Positions 24,648-35,559 of a DNA stretch of 64,000 bases are shown in pieces. Position numbers and translations under genes: made by a program. The stretch is from Ricinus communis (lineage: Eukaryota > Streptophyta > Magnoliopsida > Malpighiales > Euphorbiaceae): the NCBI RefSeq assembly GCF_019578655.1, contig NC_063256.1:4402001-4466000 (forward strand), written 5' to 3'. Under the pieces are notes generated by a model. It was not told where the DNA came from. It saw only the letters and a list, made by a program, of their open reading frames with translations, and did not search any database. Every line of letters begins with the position of its first letter. Position 1 is the first letter of the stretch.

Positions 24648-25250
24648 ATGGCCTCTTCGCAGCTCTTCTCACCCACCATCACCCCCAAAACCACCGCCAC
24701 CGCCATCTCCACCATCACCCACCAATCTCTCTTTCTCTCCTCCAATCTCCCATTTCCTGTTTTCCACTCCAAGAATCAGAGACCAATCACAAAGCTCCAT
24801 GTCTCCTCTCCAACTAACAAACCCATCACCACCAGCACCACTTCTTCATCAAAAAAACCCAATGAAGAAACCATCTTTTTCGATGGAGGAGCACACTACG
24901 GTGACTTAGTAGCTAATCTGCTTCTGGGTTTCACTCTTCTTTGGCTACCATTAACTCTAGCTGCAGTTTCAAGGGCATTCTTTCTTAGATACAGGTTTAC
25001 TAACTTAAGAGTGACGGTTATTTCTGGATTTACAGGTCAAGACAGAAGTGACTTCTCTTATAAAGTGATTAAGGATGTCCAAGTTGTTCCTCGTTTTATA
25101 GGTGAATGGGGTGATATTGTTATTACCTTGAAAGATGGCACTAAAGTTGATCTTAGGAGTGTCCCTAAATTTAGAGAGATTGCCAAGTATTGTCTTGCTA
25201 TGGCTGAAAAGCCCGTTGTTTTGAAGGAGAATGGACCTAAAGGGTTTTAA
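24648..25250 (+). CDS. Probable plastid membrane protein with bacterial-type PH domain
   Basis: Single-exon gene of 200 residues. The first 70 residues are rich in Ser, Thr and Pro with almost no acidic residues, as in a chloroplast transit peptide. A hydrophobic stretch at about 86-108 (NLLLGFTLLWLPLTLAAVSR) is a likely membrane span. The rest (YRFTNLRVTVISGFTG... IKDVQVVPRFIGEWGDIVITLKDGT) matches the pattern of bacterial PH-like domains (YdbS/YdbT, bPH_2): a 'Y.lTn.Rv....G' strand followed by 'GDI.i....G'. The frame is open upstream as far as a TTG at 24501, but the first ATG is 24648, and the T/C-rich stretch before it reads as leader. Function is unknown; plant homologues are annotated only as uncharacterised chloroplast proteins. 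No close neighbour suggests a partner. Confidence 0.85.
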   Translation: MASSQLFSPTITPKTTATAISTITHQSLFLSSNLPFPVFHSKNQRPITKLHVSSPTNKPITTSTTSSSKKPNEETIFFDGGAHYGDLVANLLLGFTLLWLPLTLAAVSRAFFLRYRFTNLRVTVISGFTGQDRSDFSYKVIKDVQVVPRFIGEWGDIVITLKDGTKVDLRSVPKFREIAKYCLAMAEKPVVLKENGPKGF

Positions 25251-25900
25251 TAAGGTATGTGAATCCTTTTTCTTTTCTTTTTTTTCTTGTTCGGTTTGGG
25301 GGGGAGGCTGAATTTTGTTGAATTAATGTTGCAGTTACTAATGATATATCTTATATACAGTACCATTGTGAAGATATAGTTTGGTTATATTTTCTTTAAA
25401 TTCATTTGGCACTATTATAAAATGCTATAAATTGGGATGCATGGAGATATATACCTCATAAATGAATAAGTAAAGAAATGGCAAATGAATGTTTCTATTT
25501 CAACCGAGATCATTGAGGTGAATCTAATTGTGCCATCACCATTTTCCTCTATGGATTGTTCTCTTAAAGATTATTACTCGGTATATACATCACACAACTA
25601 TAATAAGAGAGTTACTATTCGCACAAATTCCATCGTTTAAAACTAACAAATATGTGTCAATTCTATCGGTTTAATGTATAGATGGAACATACATCATTAA
25701 ATAGATAAAGATTCCTATTTAGAATCGATAATGAAATGAACTTTTAAAAAATTAAAAAAAAACTGAATTTTGATGATTCAAAAGGACTCTCTCTGGCATT
25801 TGGCTTCCATTTCCAAGAATTCAATGGTGTTAATACTACCTTTTTTTTTTTATAAAAAGACAAATCTAGAATGATTGATATTATTACTAATTATCAAGGA
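25251..25900. other. 3' UTR and intergenic DNA
   Basis: A/T-rich and non-coding, with short poly-T and poly-A tracts. No features resolved beyond the likely 3' end of the plastid-protein gene. Confidence 0.5.
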
Positions 25901-25904
25901 TAAG

Positions 25905-26600
25905 ACATATCCTGCATGAGAAGCTTCTGAAGTTCAACAGGTGAAACAGTTGGATTATACAAGAGATGACTGGCTGTAGAAAGCCAATCTGCCACTCTAT
26001 TACAATCCTTAGGAAAGAACACAAAGAAAAACGTCTTGTAAGACTTTTATATCCTCAATTGTATGTCTAAGCGCCGGCCCAAGAGATCGCCTTCTGCTGA
26101 TTCTAAATAGCAGTTGTCACGATCAGGCAGTTAGACTCACACGCAACTTTGCTAAATTTAAAGAAGCTTGCTGTGTCTGACTGTAGCTAACAGACTTGAC
26201 ATGCAAAAAACAGACTTGACACCTCCAACTACCAACCTGCCAGCATCAATTCTGCGCACAAAACTTAAGTTTGATGAACCAAAAACTTGATTGAACGAGA
26301 CATCAGTATTGTATTTGACAATATCTATGATAGGAGGAAGCCGTCTGCGTGCTGGGATTAGGCGCATTTGTTGCCAAGGCTGTCTGCCTGAATGATTATT
26401 AAAGACAGCTAGACTGATTGGATTCAACTGCCAGTAGTCTTGCTTTTCTGAGAGCATTTGAAGGATCAATTTTGGAGCAGTCACAAATATAATCATTCAT
26501 TCCTCGCCAGCCATATTGACCAATGATCACCAGCACACATGAGCAGCAAGCACCTCTGTTTTACGTCCACTGTCAACATCCAACCTGTTGCGAAAGCTTT
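25905..26600 (-). pseudogene. Decayed LINE (non-LTR retrotransposon) RNase H tail
   Basis: Read on the minus strand in changing frames, this stretch keeps the order of a plant LINE reverse-transcriptase C-terminus. WSIWLARNE lies just upstream of 26496. An RNase H start follows with a 'K.NTDVSFN' strand and an 'R.DAGRLVVGG' strand (26158-26496), then an 'ESNCLIV' acidic-strand remnant near 26110-26140, and finally FPKDCNRVADWLS at about 25985-26025. Stops and frameshifts separate the pieces. This is the RNase H domain type found at the end of L1-like plant elements. No poly-A tail or target duplication was found, so only an internal fragment may remain. Confidence 0.6.
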
Positions 26601-28073
26601 TCTGGAGCCTTTCTTTCTTTGGAATGAGGATGATGCTTGTGTTATTTACGCTCTTCCTGTTAAGAAGAAATTCTGAACCAATACATAAAACATCTTTGAG
26701 ATTTCCGCAATATCTCTTAAAAGAAAAAAAAAGAGAGAGACCGGGAAAATTGGCCTGTGTTTAATACCCATCTAGAGCATGGAATGATGCAATTTAATTG
26801 CTCAAAAAACAATAGAGCTTATGGAAATTTCTGAGAACTTCTTTTTAAAGTAAAATATAATATTTAAAAAAAAAAAAAAACAAAAGAAGAAGAAGAAGTT
26901 TTTTTCTTGTTTATTATTACAAGGAAGAAGAAGTATGATCAAATTTAGTCAAAAAGAAAAAAAAGAAGACAATGATCAAATGTTTATAGATTTGGGCTAT
27001 TCTGAATTTAGAAAGGAAACTTTTAGTTTCTAGCTTTGCGGAGATGATGGATTTAGGCCTCGTAAACAATCTTCAAGAGACTTAAAAAGGGCTTTTCACC
27101 TTCAGAAGTGGCCCAAGAAAGATTCCACACAATTTTATTACAAATTAGTAAAATTGTCAGATATCAATAAAATAGGTTAGACGTATATACTAATTTTTTT
27201 TTTAAAAGTATATAATAATTTACCTTCTGATTTTTCTTATTCATAAAACCTGGCATGTAGTTTATTTTTTGATAAAAGATTATCTTGCCACTTAAATTAA
27301 ATTTTACTATCAAATATGTTAACATTGTTTATTGGGGTTTGTGGTTTTTTTTTTTTTCTCTAGAATATATTTTTTATTTTTTTCTTTGAAATTCTTAATG
27401 CCAAATTATAAAATATTACTAATACTTATAATGTATCACAAGGGTTAAATTTAATTTTAATACAATAAGTTTTTAAGTAATAACTATTTTGAACTTAAAA
27501 TAAATTATAAGAATATTCATTTTTATAAATTGTAGTTGAATTAAGAGATTAAATTGTTTTTAAGTAAATTTTAATTACATTTATGAACTTATGATATTAG
27601 GTAGATGTAATATAATTGAAAGATCATTTGGTATTAACGGTTCCTATTATATTAGTGCCAAATCATACAATTTTAATACTATTAGCTGATTGAGGTCCTG
27701 AATGCTAATGATATAAAACATAGGGTATAAAAGTGCTAAAAAGACATAAAATATAATATGTTAAATATAAAACCGCATCAAAGTCAACAATAATATATTT
27801 GATAATGATATATTAACATAAAAAATTATATAATAATCATTTATTGAAAAGTAATTCACACATCTATTTTTGTCATTAAATAAAATTACATTAAACAAAT
27901 TTTATACGTTTTCTTAAAGTTTTAGTGAAAGAATTCTTAAAGCTCAACTATCAGACATATATTAAGATTTCAAGCATCTATCTAGTATCATTTTGCTGCA
28001 ATAGAATTTAGAAAAAATTTTATATTGTATTTAGTTGAATTTATAAAATTTAAAAAAGTCACGTGCTTTGAAT
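26600..28073. other. AT-rich intergenic DNA with a dispersed-repeat fragment
   Basis: No gene. It holds poly-A and GAA-rich runs near 26865-26900 and long A/T-rich stretches. The segment 27653-27760 shares motifs with 10660-10761 in opposite orientation. Confidence 0.5.
27653..27760 (+). repeat. Second fragment of the dispersed repeat seen at 10660-10761
   Basis: Begins TAGTGCCAAATCATA and includes GTATAAAAGTGCTAAAAAG. It matches, in the same motif order, the reverse complement of the earlier copy. Eye-based match only. Confidence 0.3.
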
Positions 28074-28078
28074 AAAGT
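28074..28078. repeat. Left target-site duplication (AAAGT) of the solo LTR
   Basis: AAAGT directly precedes the TG of the LTR and is repeated exactly at 30805-30809 after its CA end. Confidence 0.85.
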
Positions 28079-28739
28079 TGTAACACCCGGAATTTTTTAT
28101 TTTTTTATATATTTAATAAATGAGTTATTTTCTATACCCAATTAGTTTGAAATTTTAAGAAATTATTCAAGTAAATTATTTGAGAAATGATTATATTTTG
28201 GTTATTCAAATTTTCCCAAATGCATATTTATATAAATAAAATTATATATTGGAAAATTATGATAGAAATTGTAAGGGATGTTTTTATAAAAGAATTTTGA
28301 GAAAATTGGTATTATAATTGATTAGTAGTATTAAATTTTAAGTTGGAAATTGATTATTTAATTTAATTGTGTGTTAGGACTAAATTGGAAATTTATTTTG
28401 GAATAAGGATTGAAAGTATAATGTTATTTTTATGGGGTTTTAATGGAAATTTGTGAGCTTGGTATTTTTGTAAATAAATATGTCGGTCAGGGGTATTTTT
28501 GTAATTATGTATTTTCAATAATTCGGATTTGGCTCAAATTAAATAGTTAAGGGCTTAATTGAAAGGCTAAAAAGAAGTTTGGGGGTCAAATTGGAATTAT
28601 GCAGGATGAAATTGTAAGTAATTAAGAAAGTTGAGGGACTAAATTGTAATAAAGAAAAGTTCAGGGGTCAAATGTCGATATTGAAGGGAAAGAAATCGGG
28701 GAGAGAGAAAGTAGATCGGGAGAGAGAGAGAGAGGGCGA

Positions 28740-29330
28740 TGGCCGAAGAAGAAGGGGAGGAAGGCGGCGGCGTGCGTCGTCGGCGGCGACCGTCGGGGGC
28801 GTGGAGCGCTGGTCGACGGAGCGGCGTGCGCTGGCGAGCGCAGCGGCGGCGGCAGCAGCAGCTCCAGCGGCGGCGGAAGAGCGCGAAGGCAGCGGCTTCC
28901 AGGCGTGTTTCCGGCCGTTTCCGGCGTTGTTGGCGGCCGAGTTGGGTGGCGATCGGCTCCTCTCGGCGAGAGCTTTCTTTTGGCAGCAGCGGCGACGCCT
29001 GTGGTGGCCGGAGACGGAAGATCCGGTGGAGAGAGAAAATGGTGGCAGCCGGCGTTTTTCAGCTTTTCCGGCGAGATCCGGCGGAGGATGGACGATCGGA
29101 GGATGTATCCCGACTCTCCTCAGCTCAAGCTTCGCGATGGCACTGGTTTCGTGGCGATCGGGCTTCGTTTGCGAATCGACGGTCGAGATCGTCCGCAAAT
29201 CTCTCCGGATGATCGGGTGTCAGATCGGAAAATCGGAAGCAGGGATCGTCATCAGCGCGTCGTTGTGAGTCCGATGGTGTGTTCGGATCGTCGATCGGAC
29301 TCCGGCGGCCGGAGGTGAGTCGACTGAGCG
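28740..29330. other. GC- and CpG-rich core inside the solo LTR
   Basis: A roughly 600-bp block dominated by GGCGGCG, CGGAG and CGATCGG words. Several overlapping frames are open on both strands because stop codons are rare in such composition; the predicted peptides are Arg/Gly/Ala/Ser-rich and low in complexity. It could be a U3/leader region of the element. I see no protein family. Confidence 0.5.
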
Positions 29331-30074
29331 TCTCGGTAATTTTCTTTGGCCCGTTAATTTTAGAAATTCTTGGTTTAATTGTGTCTAATGGTTTATATTG
29401 AGTATTTGATGATTTTTGTGAGTCAAAAATAATTGTCTGTCAGTTTGCCTGCCTCGTATTTTGTGCTGTGTGGCGGGGTCGGGAAATAGTGAAGTTTGGG
29501 GACCCGACTCCCGTTGTTTAAATTGTTGGATATTTGGAGTGTTGTTCTGGCAGGTCCTGGACCCGTTTTTACGGGGGGTAATGTTCGCTAGGATTAATGA
29601 TCGATTGTCTCAGCGTATTGATAAATTGTTTTCCGTGATTAGATTATCTGTCTGTTCGGCTCGCTCCTACCGAGGCACCGGAGCAGAGCTAGGAGGTCGC
29701 CCAATCCTGTGAGTTAACGTCATTTAATCATTGCACTATTGCTAAGTCTGATTTAATATGCTATTTTGAAAGTTCATGCATAATATGATTATTAGTATCG
29801 TAAAATAAATGATTTCACTTGATTATTAATATTTAAAATAATATAAATATTATTATTAGTATGTTATAATAAGATAAACGTTATTATTTTTCCCTCACAA
29901 ATTGCACTCTGTTTTACCTTAAATCTTTAATCTTTATTTCGATATGTGTTGGTTGAGTTCATCAGATAATGATATTTATTATATGTGATGATTGCGAATT
30001 GGGAAATGTGGCTTGTAGAACATGCCGATGGCATGATCATGGATATAAGGTTATTATGGATTTGTTTGCCCTGA

Positions 30075-30200
30075 TCGAGCATTGCTCTCTGGGCCGAGTT
30101 CGATTAATTGCCGGAGTTAAGGTCCCTGATCGAGCAATGCTCTGGCTTATTTGGAATTCAAGTGTTCAGGTAAGGACCCCGATCGAGCTTGCTCTCCGGG
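30075..30200. repeat. Three GATCGAGC-centred hairpin repeats in the solo LTR
   Basis: Three similar units contain GATCGAGCATTGCTC, GATCGAGCAATGCTC and GATCGAGCTTGCTC. Each is followed by CTGG- or CCGG-type sequence. The GAGCA-N-TGCTC cores are near-perfect palindromes. Confidence 0.65.
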
Positions 30201-30804
30201 CTGGATTAAGAGAGCTGAAGGGCTACTAGAATTTGGGGTTTAGGGTTCTACCGAGCCACTCGTCCCGAATAGAAAAGAAACAAAGATATTTTTATTTATT
30301 TATTTATTTACTTATTTATTTCATTATGGTATGATGACATCATGATTTCTGTTTATGTTCAGGGTTTGATATATGGACTCGAATAATCTATGTTTTTCTG
30401 AGAAGAAGCAATAGTCCCTAGATTATTTGATTTTAACTCACTCTCGAGTCTCATTTTATTTTTTGATTTGTTAGTTCTCCATGACTCTTATTCAGTGAAC
30501 TCCTTCATCATCGGGTGATGTATTTGATTTGGTATGTAAATTGGTAAATCTTAGATTCTCCGCAGTAGTAATAGTAGATGTATCAATTGTAAATTTTCTG
30601 AGTTTCAGGTCTCGCCTAGTTTTTTTGGCAGACCGAAATAATTATGTAGAATGTAGCTATTAAGATAATTTGTGGCTTTAATAATATTAATTTGAGATGA
30701 GATTTGTTTAAATCAGTGAGTGTCAGGCTTACTACGGGTTTCGGTGGCCTTAAGCCTACCCATTCCCTAGTGACGGTCACGGGCCCACGGGTGGGGTCGT
30801 GACA

Positions 30805-30809
30805 AAAGT
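30805..30809. repeat. Right target-site duplication (AAAGT) of the solo LTR
   Basis: Exact copy of 28074-28078, directly after the GACA end of the LTR. Confidence 0.85.
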
Positions 30810-33800
30810 GAAAATTAAATTAAAATTTTATATAATTAAATTTATATGAAATTAGTTATATCTAAACTAAATTCTACTAAAATTGATTGAGCTTCTAAGT
30901 AAATCTAATATTAATAAATCAATATATTGCATAACATCAAAATACGAATTTTCCTGAGTTTTATATCAACATATCTTGAATAAAGCAACATAGGAGTATA
31001 ACTTTCTTTTTCTAAAACAATAAACAGAAGAAAAAGAGAAGTGATAGAATTGGAAAAATTAGCACACATGAGAAGCTTCCTCCATTTGGTTACCTCTGGA
31101 GGAAGTAACTCCTTTGTCCATAACCCATTACAGGTTCTGCTTCTGCAGTCTACATCTTACTTCCGTGCCAATTATAGAACCTTCGCAACAAATCTTCCCC
31201 CCCCCCTGAAATGAATTTACAACCACTTCTCTTTGAATATCATGAAATTTGGACCCACTGGCATAAAAACTCAAAACTAGAAGGACGATATTAGGCTAAA
31301 AAGAAAATGCTATCTTCGTTCATTCTACTGTTGATTTAGATTGCTAATGTCACTAATCACTTGAAGATGCAACTCCCCATCACTTTCAATACGTATATGT
31401 ACCCCTCTTCATTTTGTAATTCAAAAATAGGATTTTCCCTCTAAGAATTCTACATACTTCATAGTCTATGTACAGGAAATTATTGCAAGATTTTCATATT
31501 TTGTAGGGTCAGTGATTAATTATCAATCTTTATCAAAGGCTAATAAGATATATCTTCTTTGACTTTTTGGGCTTCAATTGTGACCCATAATGCACCACTA
31601 ATTGCTGCATCTAAATCAAATCTAATTCTGCTCGGATAGATATAAGCCATAGGAGTAATAATAAAAAAAGGTAGCAAACCAAGGTTTTAAATGATTGATT
31701 ACCTCAACTTTGTAATTGGCTGGCAGGACTTAAAGATTTTAAGTTCTATTAGGGCTTAATGCTAGTACTTAATTCTATCTCTTTACTTGTAGCTGGCTAA
31801 CATCAGGAATTAAAAGAAACATGTAACCCTAGATATGTCTGCCAATAAAAAGAGAAAAACAAAAAAGGGTTTCAATCTGAAGAGGTCTGAAACACTATAA
31901 TGAAATATGACACATGGGGTTGAAACCTTGGCTCCATTGCAGTTACAACCTAAAAGCCAAATGAGTAAATTTTTACATTAAAAGTATCAAGAATTTGATT
32001 CATTATTTGTTATAAAAAAAAAAAAAAAAAAAAAGAGTCCCAGTCCCAGTCCCAGCTTGGTTTGTGCCATTGATGTGTTAAATATAGGGTCCCATGAAGC
32101 TTTGAGGGAATTATTTAATTTGAGACATAAACTTCAGAATATTTTAGAAAATATTTTTTTTAAAAAAAAAGAAAAGAAAAGATAAAACCCTTGAAAAGAC
32201 CAATCAAAACTTACTGTCTGCTTCAATGATATGTAGGTATATGGAAGTTGAGGAGTGAATCTGACAAATAAAAGTAAGCAATCATGTTAAAACAGCTATA
32301 AATTTCACTTGCTTGTGAAGCTTCATCAATTTCTAGCATGCCCTTACCAATTTTATCTCAAATGCTTCAAATCTTTTGAATATTGATGTATGCCTCTTCT
32401 TCAAGAGGACTGACATGTATGTTTATTTATTTATTTATTTTTGCACTCTAGCAAGACAGTGGATTTACTTTCAAGTGGGGTCAGAATTCTTTGATCAGTT
32501 ATGCAAAGAGAGACCTTCACAGAAGTTTCTGAATAACCTTTTTTTTTTTTTTTTTCCTTTTCATTTATTTTTGTATGGGAGTTTGGACATTATAATTACA
32601 TGCAATTTGATACTGTCTTGTAACAATTGATAGGTCTTAGTATATTGCTATCTATATCAATATTGTACCTTCACTTTATAACTACAAGTTCAAAAAATTT
32701 ATTATTAACTTCAATTTAATTAAGGACATGGTAGCTTCAATTTATCTATCAACATGGTTTAATGTTATCAGTTTCATTTATATTCTTTGCCAGCTATTGA
32801 GTTCCATCAAGTTAGATGATAACAGTATTCTGTACATTGTATTAAATATATCTTATATTGATTTTTGTAGGGTAGGGATGTATATAAAAGAACCATTAAT
32901 TTTTTATAATTGAATTTCAGAATTTAAAACTGTAATAGATAATAAGGTGAGAAATAAATCTAATTATTATCGAATTAAGTTTCTCTTATTGGCTCAATTC
33001 AGCAATTAGATTTTATTAAAAGGATATTTAATTGGCAGAATCGTGTAAAAGAAATGTAACATTTAGGTATTTTAGATTATTTTGATTAGAATGTTAACAT
33101 TTTATTATGGTTGGCATCGATTATTTCCTTCTTAGACAGTTCTAAAGGCACACCTTTTCCATATTGGTTGGTGCATTTAAAAAGGTCTTAATTATTTCAT
33201 CTAGTTGCTCCCCAAAGATCGAACCCGAGTTGCTGGGGAGAGGAGCAAAACTACCCGACCCACTACTTAAATTTATGAAATTATTTATCTAAAATCTAAC
33301 TTTTTCCTCAAAAAGTGATTATGGATGGATAAGTTGAATTTCGGCAATCAAAAATGCCCCCATAAATTTATAAACTTCAACTTAATTAAACTAAATACTG
33401 ATTACCATTGGATTAGCTAGTTAAATCATGTTCTTCAATTAGTAAATACTCGATTAGTTATTGTACGGCGGTGAATGGTGATGAAACATACTGCAACCAT
33501 CTTTATTTACATGTGTGGGTCTGAGATGAAATATACCTGATGTGACACAAAGTTGGAATATCGATCTAACTGTCACAAAAGAACTGAGGAAATAACAGAT
33601 GGAAAATCAATCAAAATACATACAATTGGTATTTGTTGGATATGGTGAAATTCGTATAGTTTGTAAGGTACGAAAATACATGCAGACTGCTGACAACATT
33701 CTCTGTGTCCCATCCTCAGTCCCATGCTTTGCTAATCAAATGTCATCATCCCTACGAACTTGGGCAGTGTAACAAAGAAAAGGAGAAAAATGGACCATCC

Positions 33801-35241
33801 TCAATTCACCAAAAATGAGGGGAAAAATAAATAAATTAAAGAGACTGACTGAAGCTAGGGTTACCCCAATTCTCCAGGACTTTTGACTCAATGTTCACTA
33901 ATTCCCTTCTTTTCTGTCACTTGATTTACAGTTTTATGATTTCCGGAACCATAAAGGGTATGGAGCAAGAATAAACAATTAGAATCTTGCTTATTGGTCT
34001 TTCAGTACAAAAAAAAAAAAATATTGATAAAATAAAAAAAATGGAATTTATTAAATTCATAATTTTATGTGTACATGCATAGTAAAAATATATCAATTTT
34101 ATAGTGATAATTATAAGAGTTATATTCTATAAATGCGACTGCAACATTACTAAATTAAAACAGATCGGTTAAATAAAAATGGAATTTATACAAATTAGTA
34201 GTAGTGCAGCTCTGAGGTGGGGAGAGGAATAGAAAGAGGAGGAGGATCGGTGGTCGGTGGTGTCAAGTCATGGTTTTGGAAAGACTACTGATGAAGAGAG
34301 TTATGCGAGTGAGCCATTCTATGAACACATCTTTATTGAAAGAAGGTAAAGAGATGAACACATTTTAGAAATGCCAGAATGTAAATTCATACTCAATTCT
34401 CCCTTTTGCCAGATGCCCACTTTGCAGATTCTGCTGTAAAAGGAAAAAACCCCCCCTCATCTCCCTTCTCACCCTTTACAAACTTTTTCCCTTTTTGGGT
34501 ACCACCCACTATATGACCATCTGCCATTGCCAATGCATCAATATAACAGTATACAGTACCCACTGTTAGCATTGACTAAACATGACTACATATTTCTTGA
34601 TACCTTTTTCTTTTTGGCTTAACAAGAAGCAAATTTTACTAAAATATTAAAACTTAATTAAGTATTGTATCTGGAAGCTTAGACATAAAATAAACTGTTG
34701 GATTGAAAAGGTTGAAGGTTGGTGAGCAATGAGTAGTAGAATGGATAGCAAATGACTGAAATGCGAAAGTACGAAAGAGTTTGTTATTAACAAGCAGGCA
34801 ATAAGTTTCCTAAGTGTTAGCAAATGAACATATAAGATCAAATTTAAATAAAACAAAAACAAAATCTTGGAGCAGGGATTATATATGTTACCTAAACAGG
34901 GAAACAAACCTGCGTCAATGAGAAGAATTACTGATTCAATTTTTAGTATGACCCTTACTTTCAGGGCCAATGATAACCTGTGTTAATTTCAAGTTTAGAC
35001 CATTCGACAATGAAGCTCTCTTAATTAAAAACTAATCAGTTACTCAAGAGCCTGTTAGATGAAATGTAAAAGTATTTTCTATCTTAACTTTCAGATCTAA
35101 ACACGTACCTTAATTAAACTATTGAAGTAATGTTTTATTATTTGCGAAGATTTTGCCATATTTTAGATTAATTAGACTAGTTCTAAATACTAAATTAAAA
35201 AAAATTCTAATCATTTCATTCACACATACTTTAAAGACAAG
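30810..35241. other. Gene-free AT-rich intergenic tract
   Basis: No convincing reading frames. Contains short hairpins (31076-31105 and 33205-33248), a CCCAGT run beside a poly-A tract near 32010-32060, a poly-T run near 32538-32555 and otherwise unremarkable A/T-rich DNA. Confidence 0.55.
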
Positions 35242-35246
35242 TACAC
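35242..35246. repeat. Left target-site duplication (TACAC) of copia element 1
   Basis: TACAC directly before the TGTGGAAAA terminus of the left LTR. The same five bases follow the right LTR at 40222-40226. Confidence 0.8.
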
Positions 35247-35548
35247 TGTGGAAAATTGAATGTAGAATAACTGAGATTTTATTGATTAATAATGGTTTGG
35301 AATTCTGAATTACAAAAGAAATGTGTATTCTATTATATACACTTGTAGACTAACGGTAATTTTCTGTGTAGGGAAAGGTAGAAGCAGTCTTTTTCCCTTA
35401 GGGGAGAGGTGTTGCTCCTTTTCCCTAACTAGGCCTGTGATGATCTTGATATCTAAGGCCTTAACCAACAGTCAAAGACTGTTGGTCTTAAATGTCAGTC
35501 TTTGCCTGTTGAGTTTTGCAGGTATTGTATGATTTGAGTGCTTCAACA
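35247..35548 (-). repeat. 3' LTR of copia element 1 (302 bp)
   Basis: On the minus strand it runs from TGTTGAAGC to TTTTCCACA, with matching inverted ends (TGTTGAA/TTCCACA). The segment 35293-35548 aligns to the other LTR. The outer 46 bp (35247-35292) have no counterpart in the other LTR. Confidence 0.9.
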
Positions 35549-35559
35549 CTCCCCCTCAA

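Larger units (their letters stand above)
28079..30804. mobile_element. Solo LTR of a (probably Ty3/gypsy) retrotransposon, 2726 bp
   Basis: Starts TGTAACACCCGG and ends GGGTCGTGACA, giving TG...CA termini with a short imperfect inverted repeat (TGTnAC...CCC / GGG...GTnACA). It is bracketed by a perfect 5-bp duplication AAAGT (28074-28078 and 30805-30809). No second copy, primer-binding site, purine tract or gag-pol frame is present in or next to it, so it is best read as a solo LTR left by recombination between two LTRs. A GC-rich core at about 28740-29330 stands out from the AT-rich surroundings, and GATCGAGC-type repeats occur near 30075-30200. The termini are of a kind common in plant gypsy elements, but lineage and orientation cannot be set without internal sequence. 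Confidence 0.85.

Noticed and set aside
28668..29318. Several overlapping frames of 137-198 codons on both strands
   Set aside because: They lie wholly inside the GC-rich core of the solo LTR, where stop codons are rare. The peptides are Arg/Gly/Ala/Ser-rich without recognisable domains.
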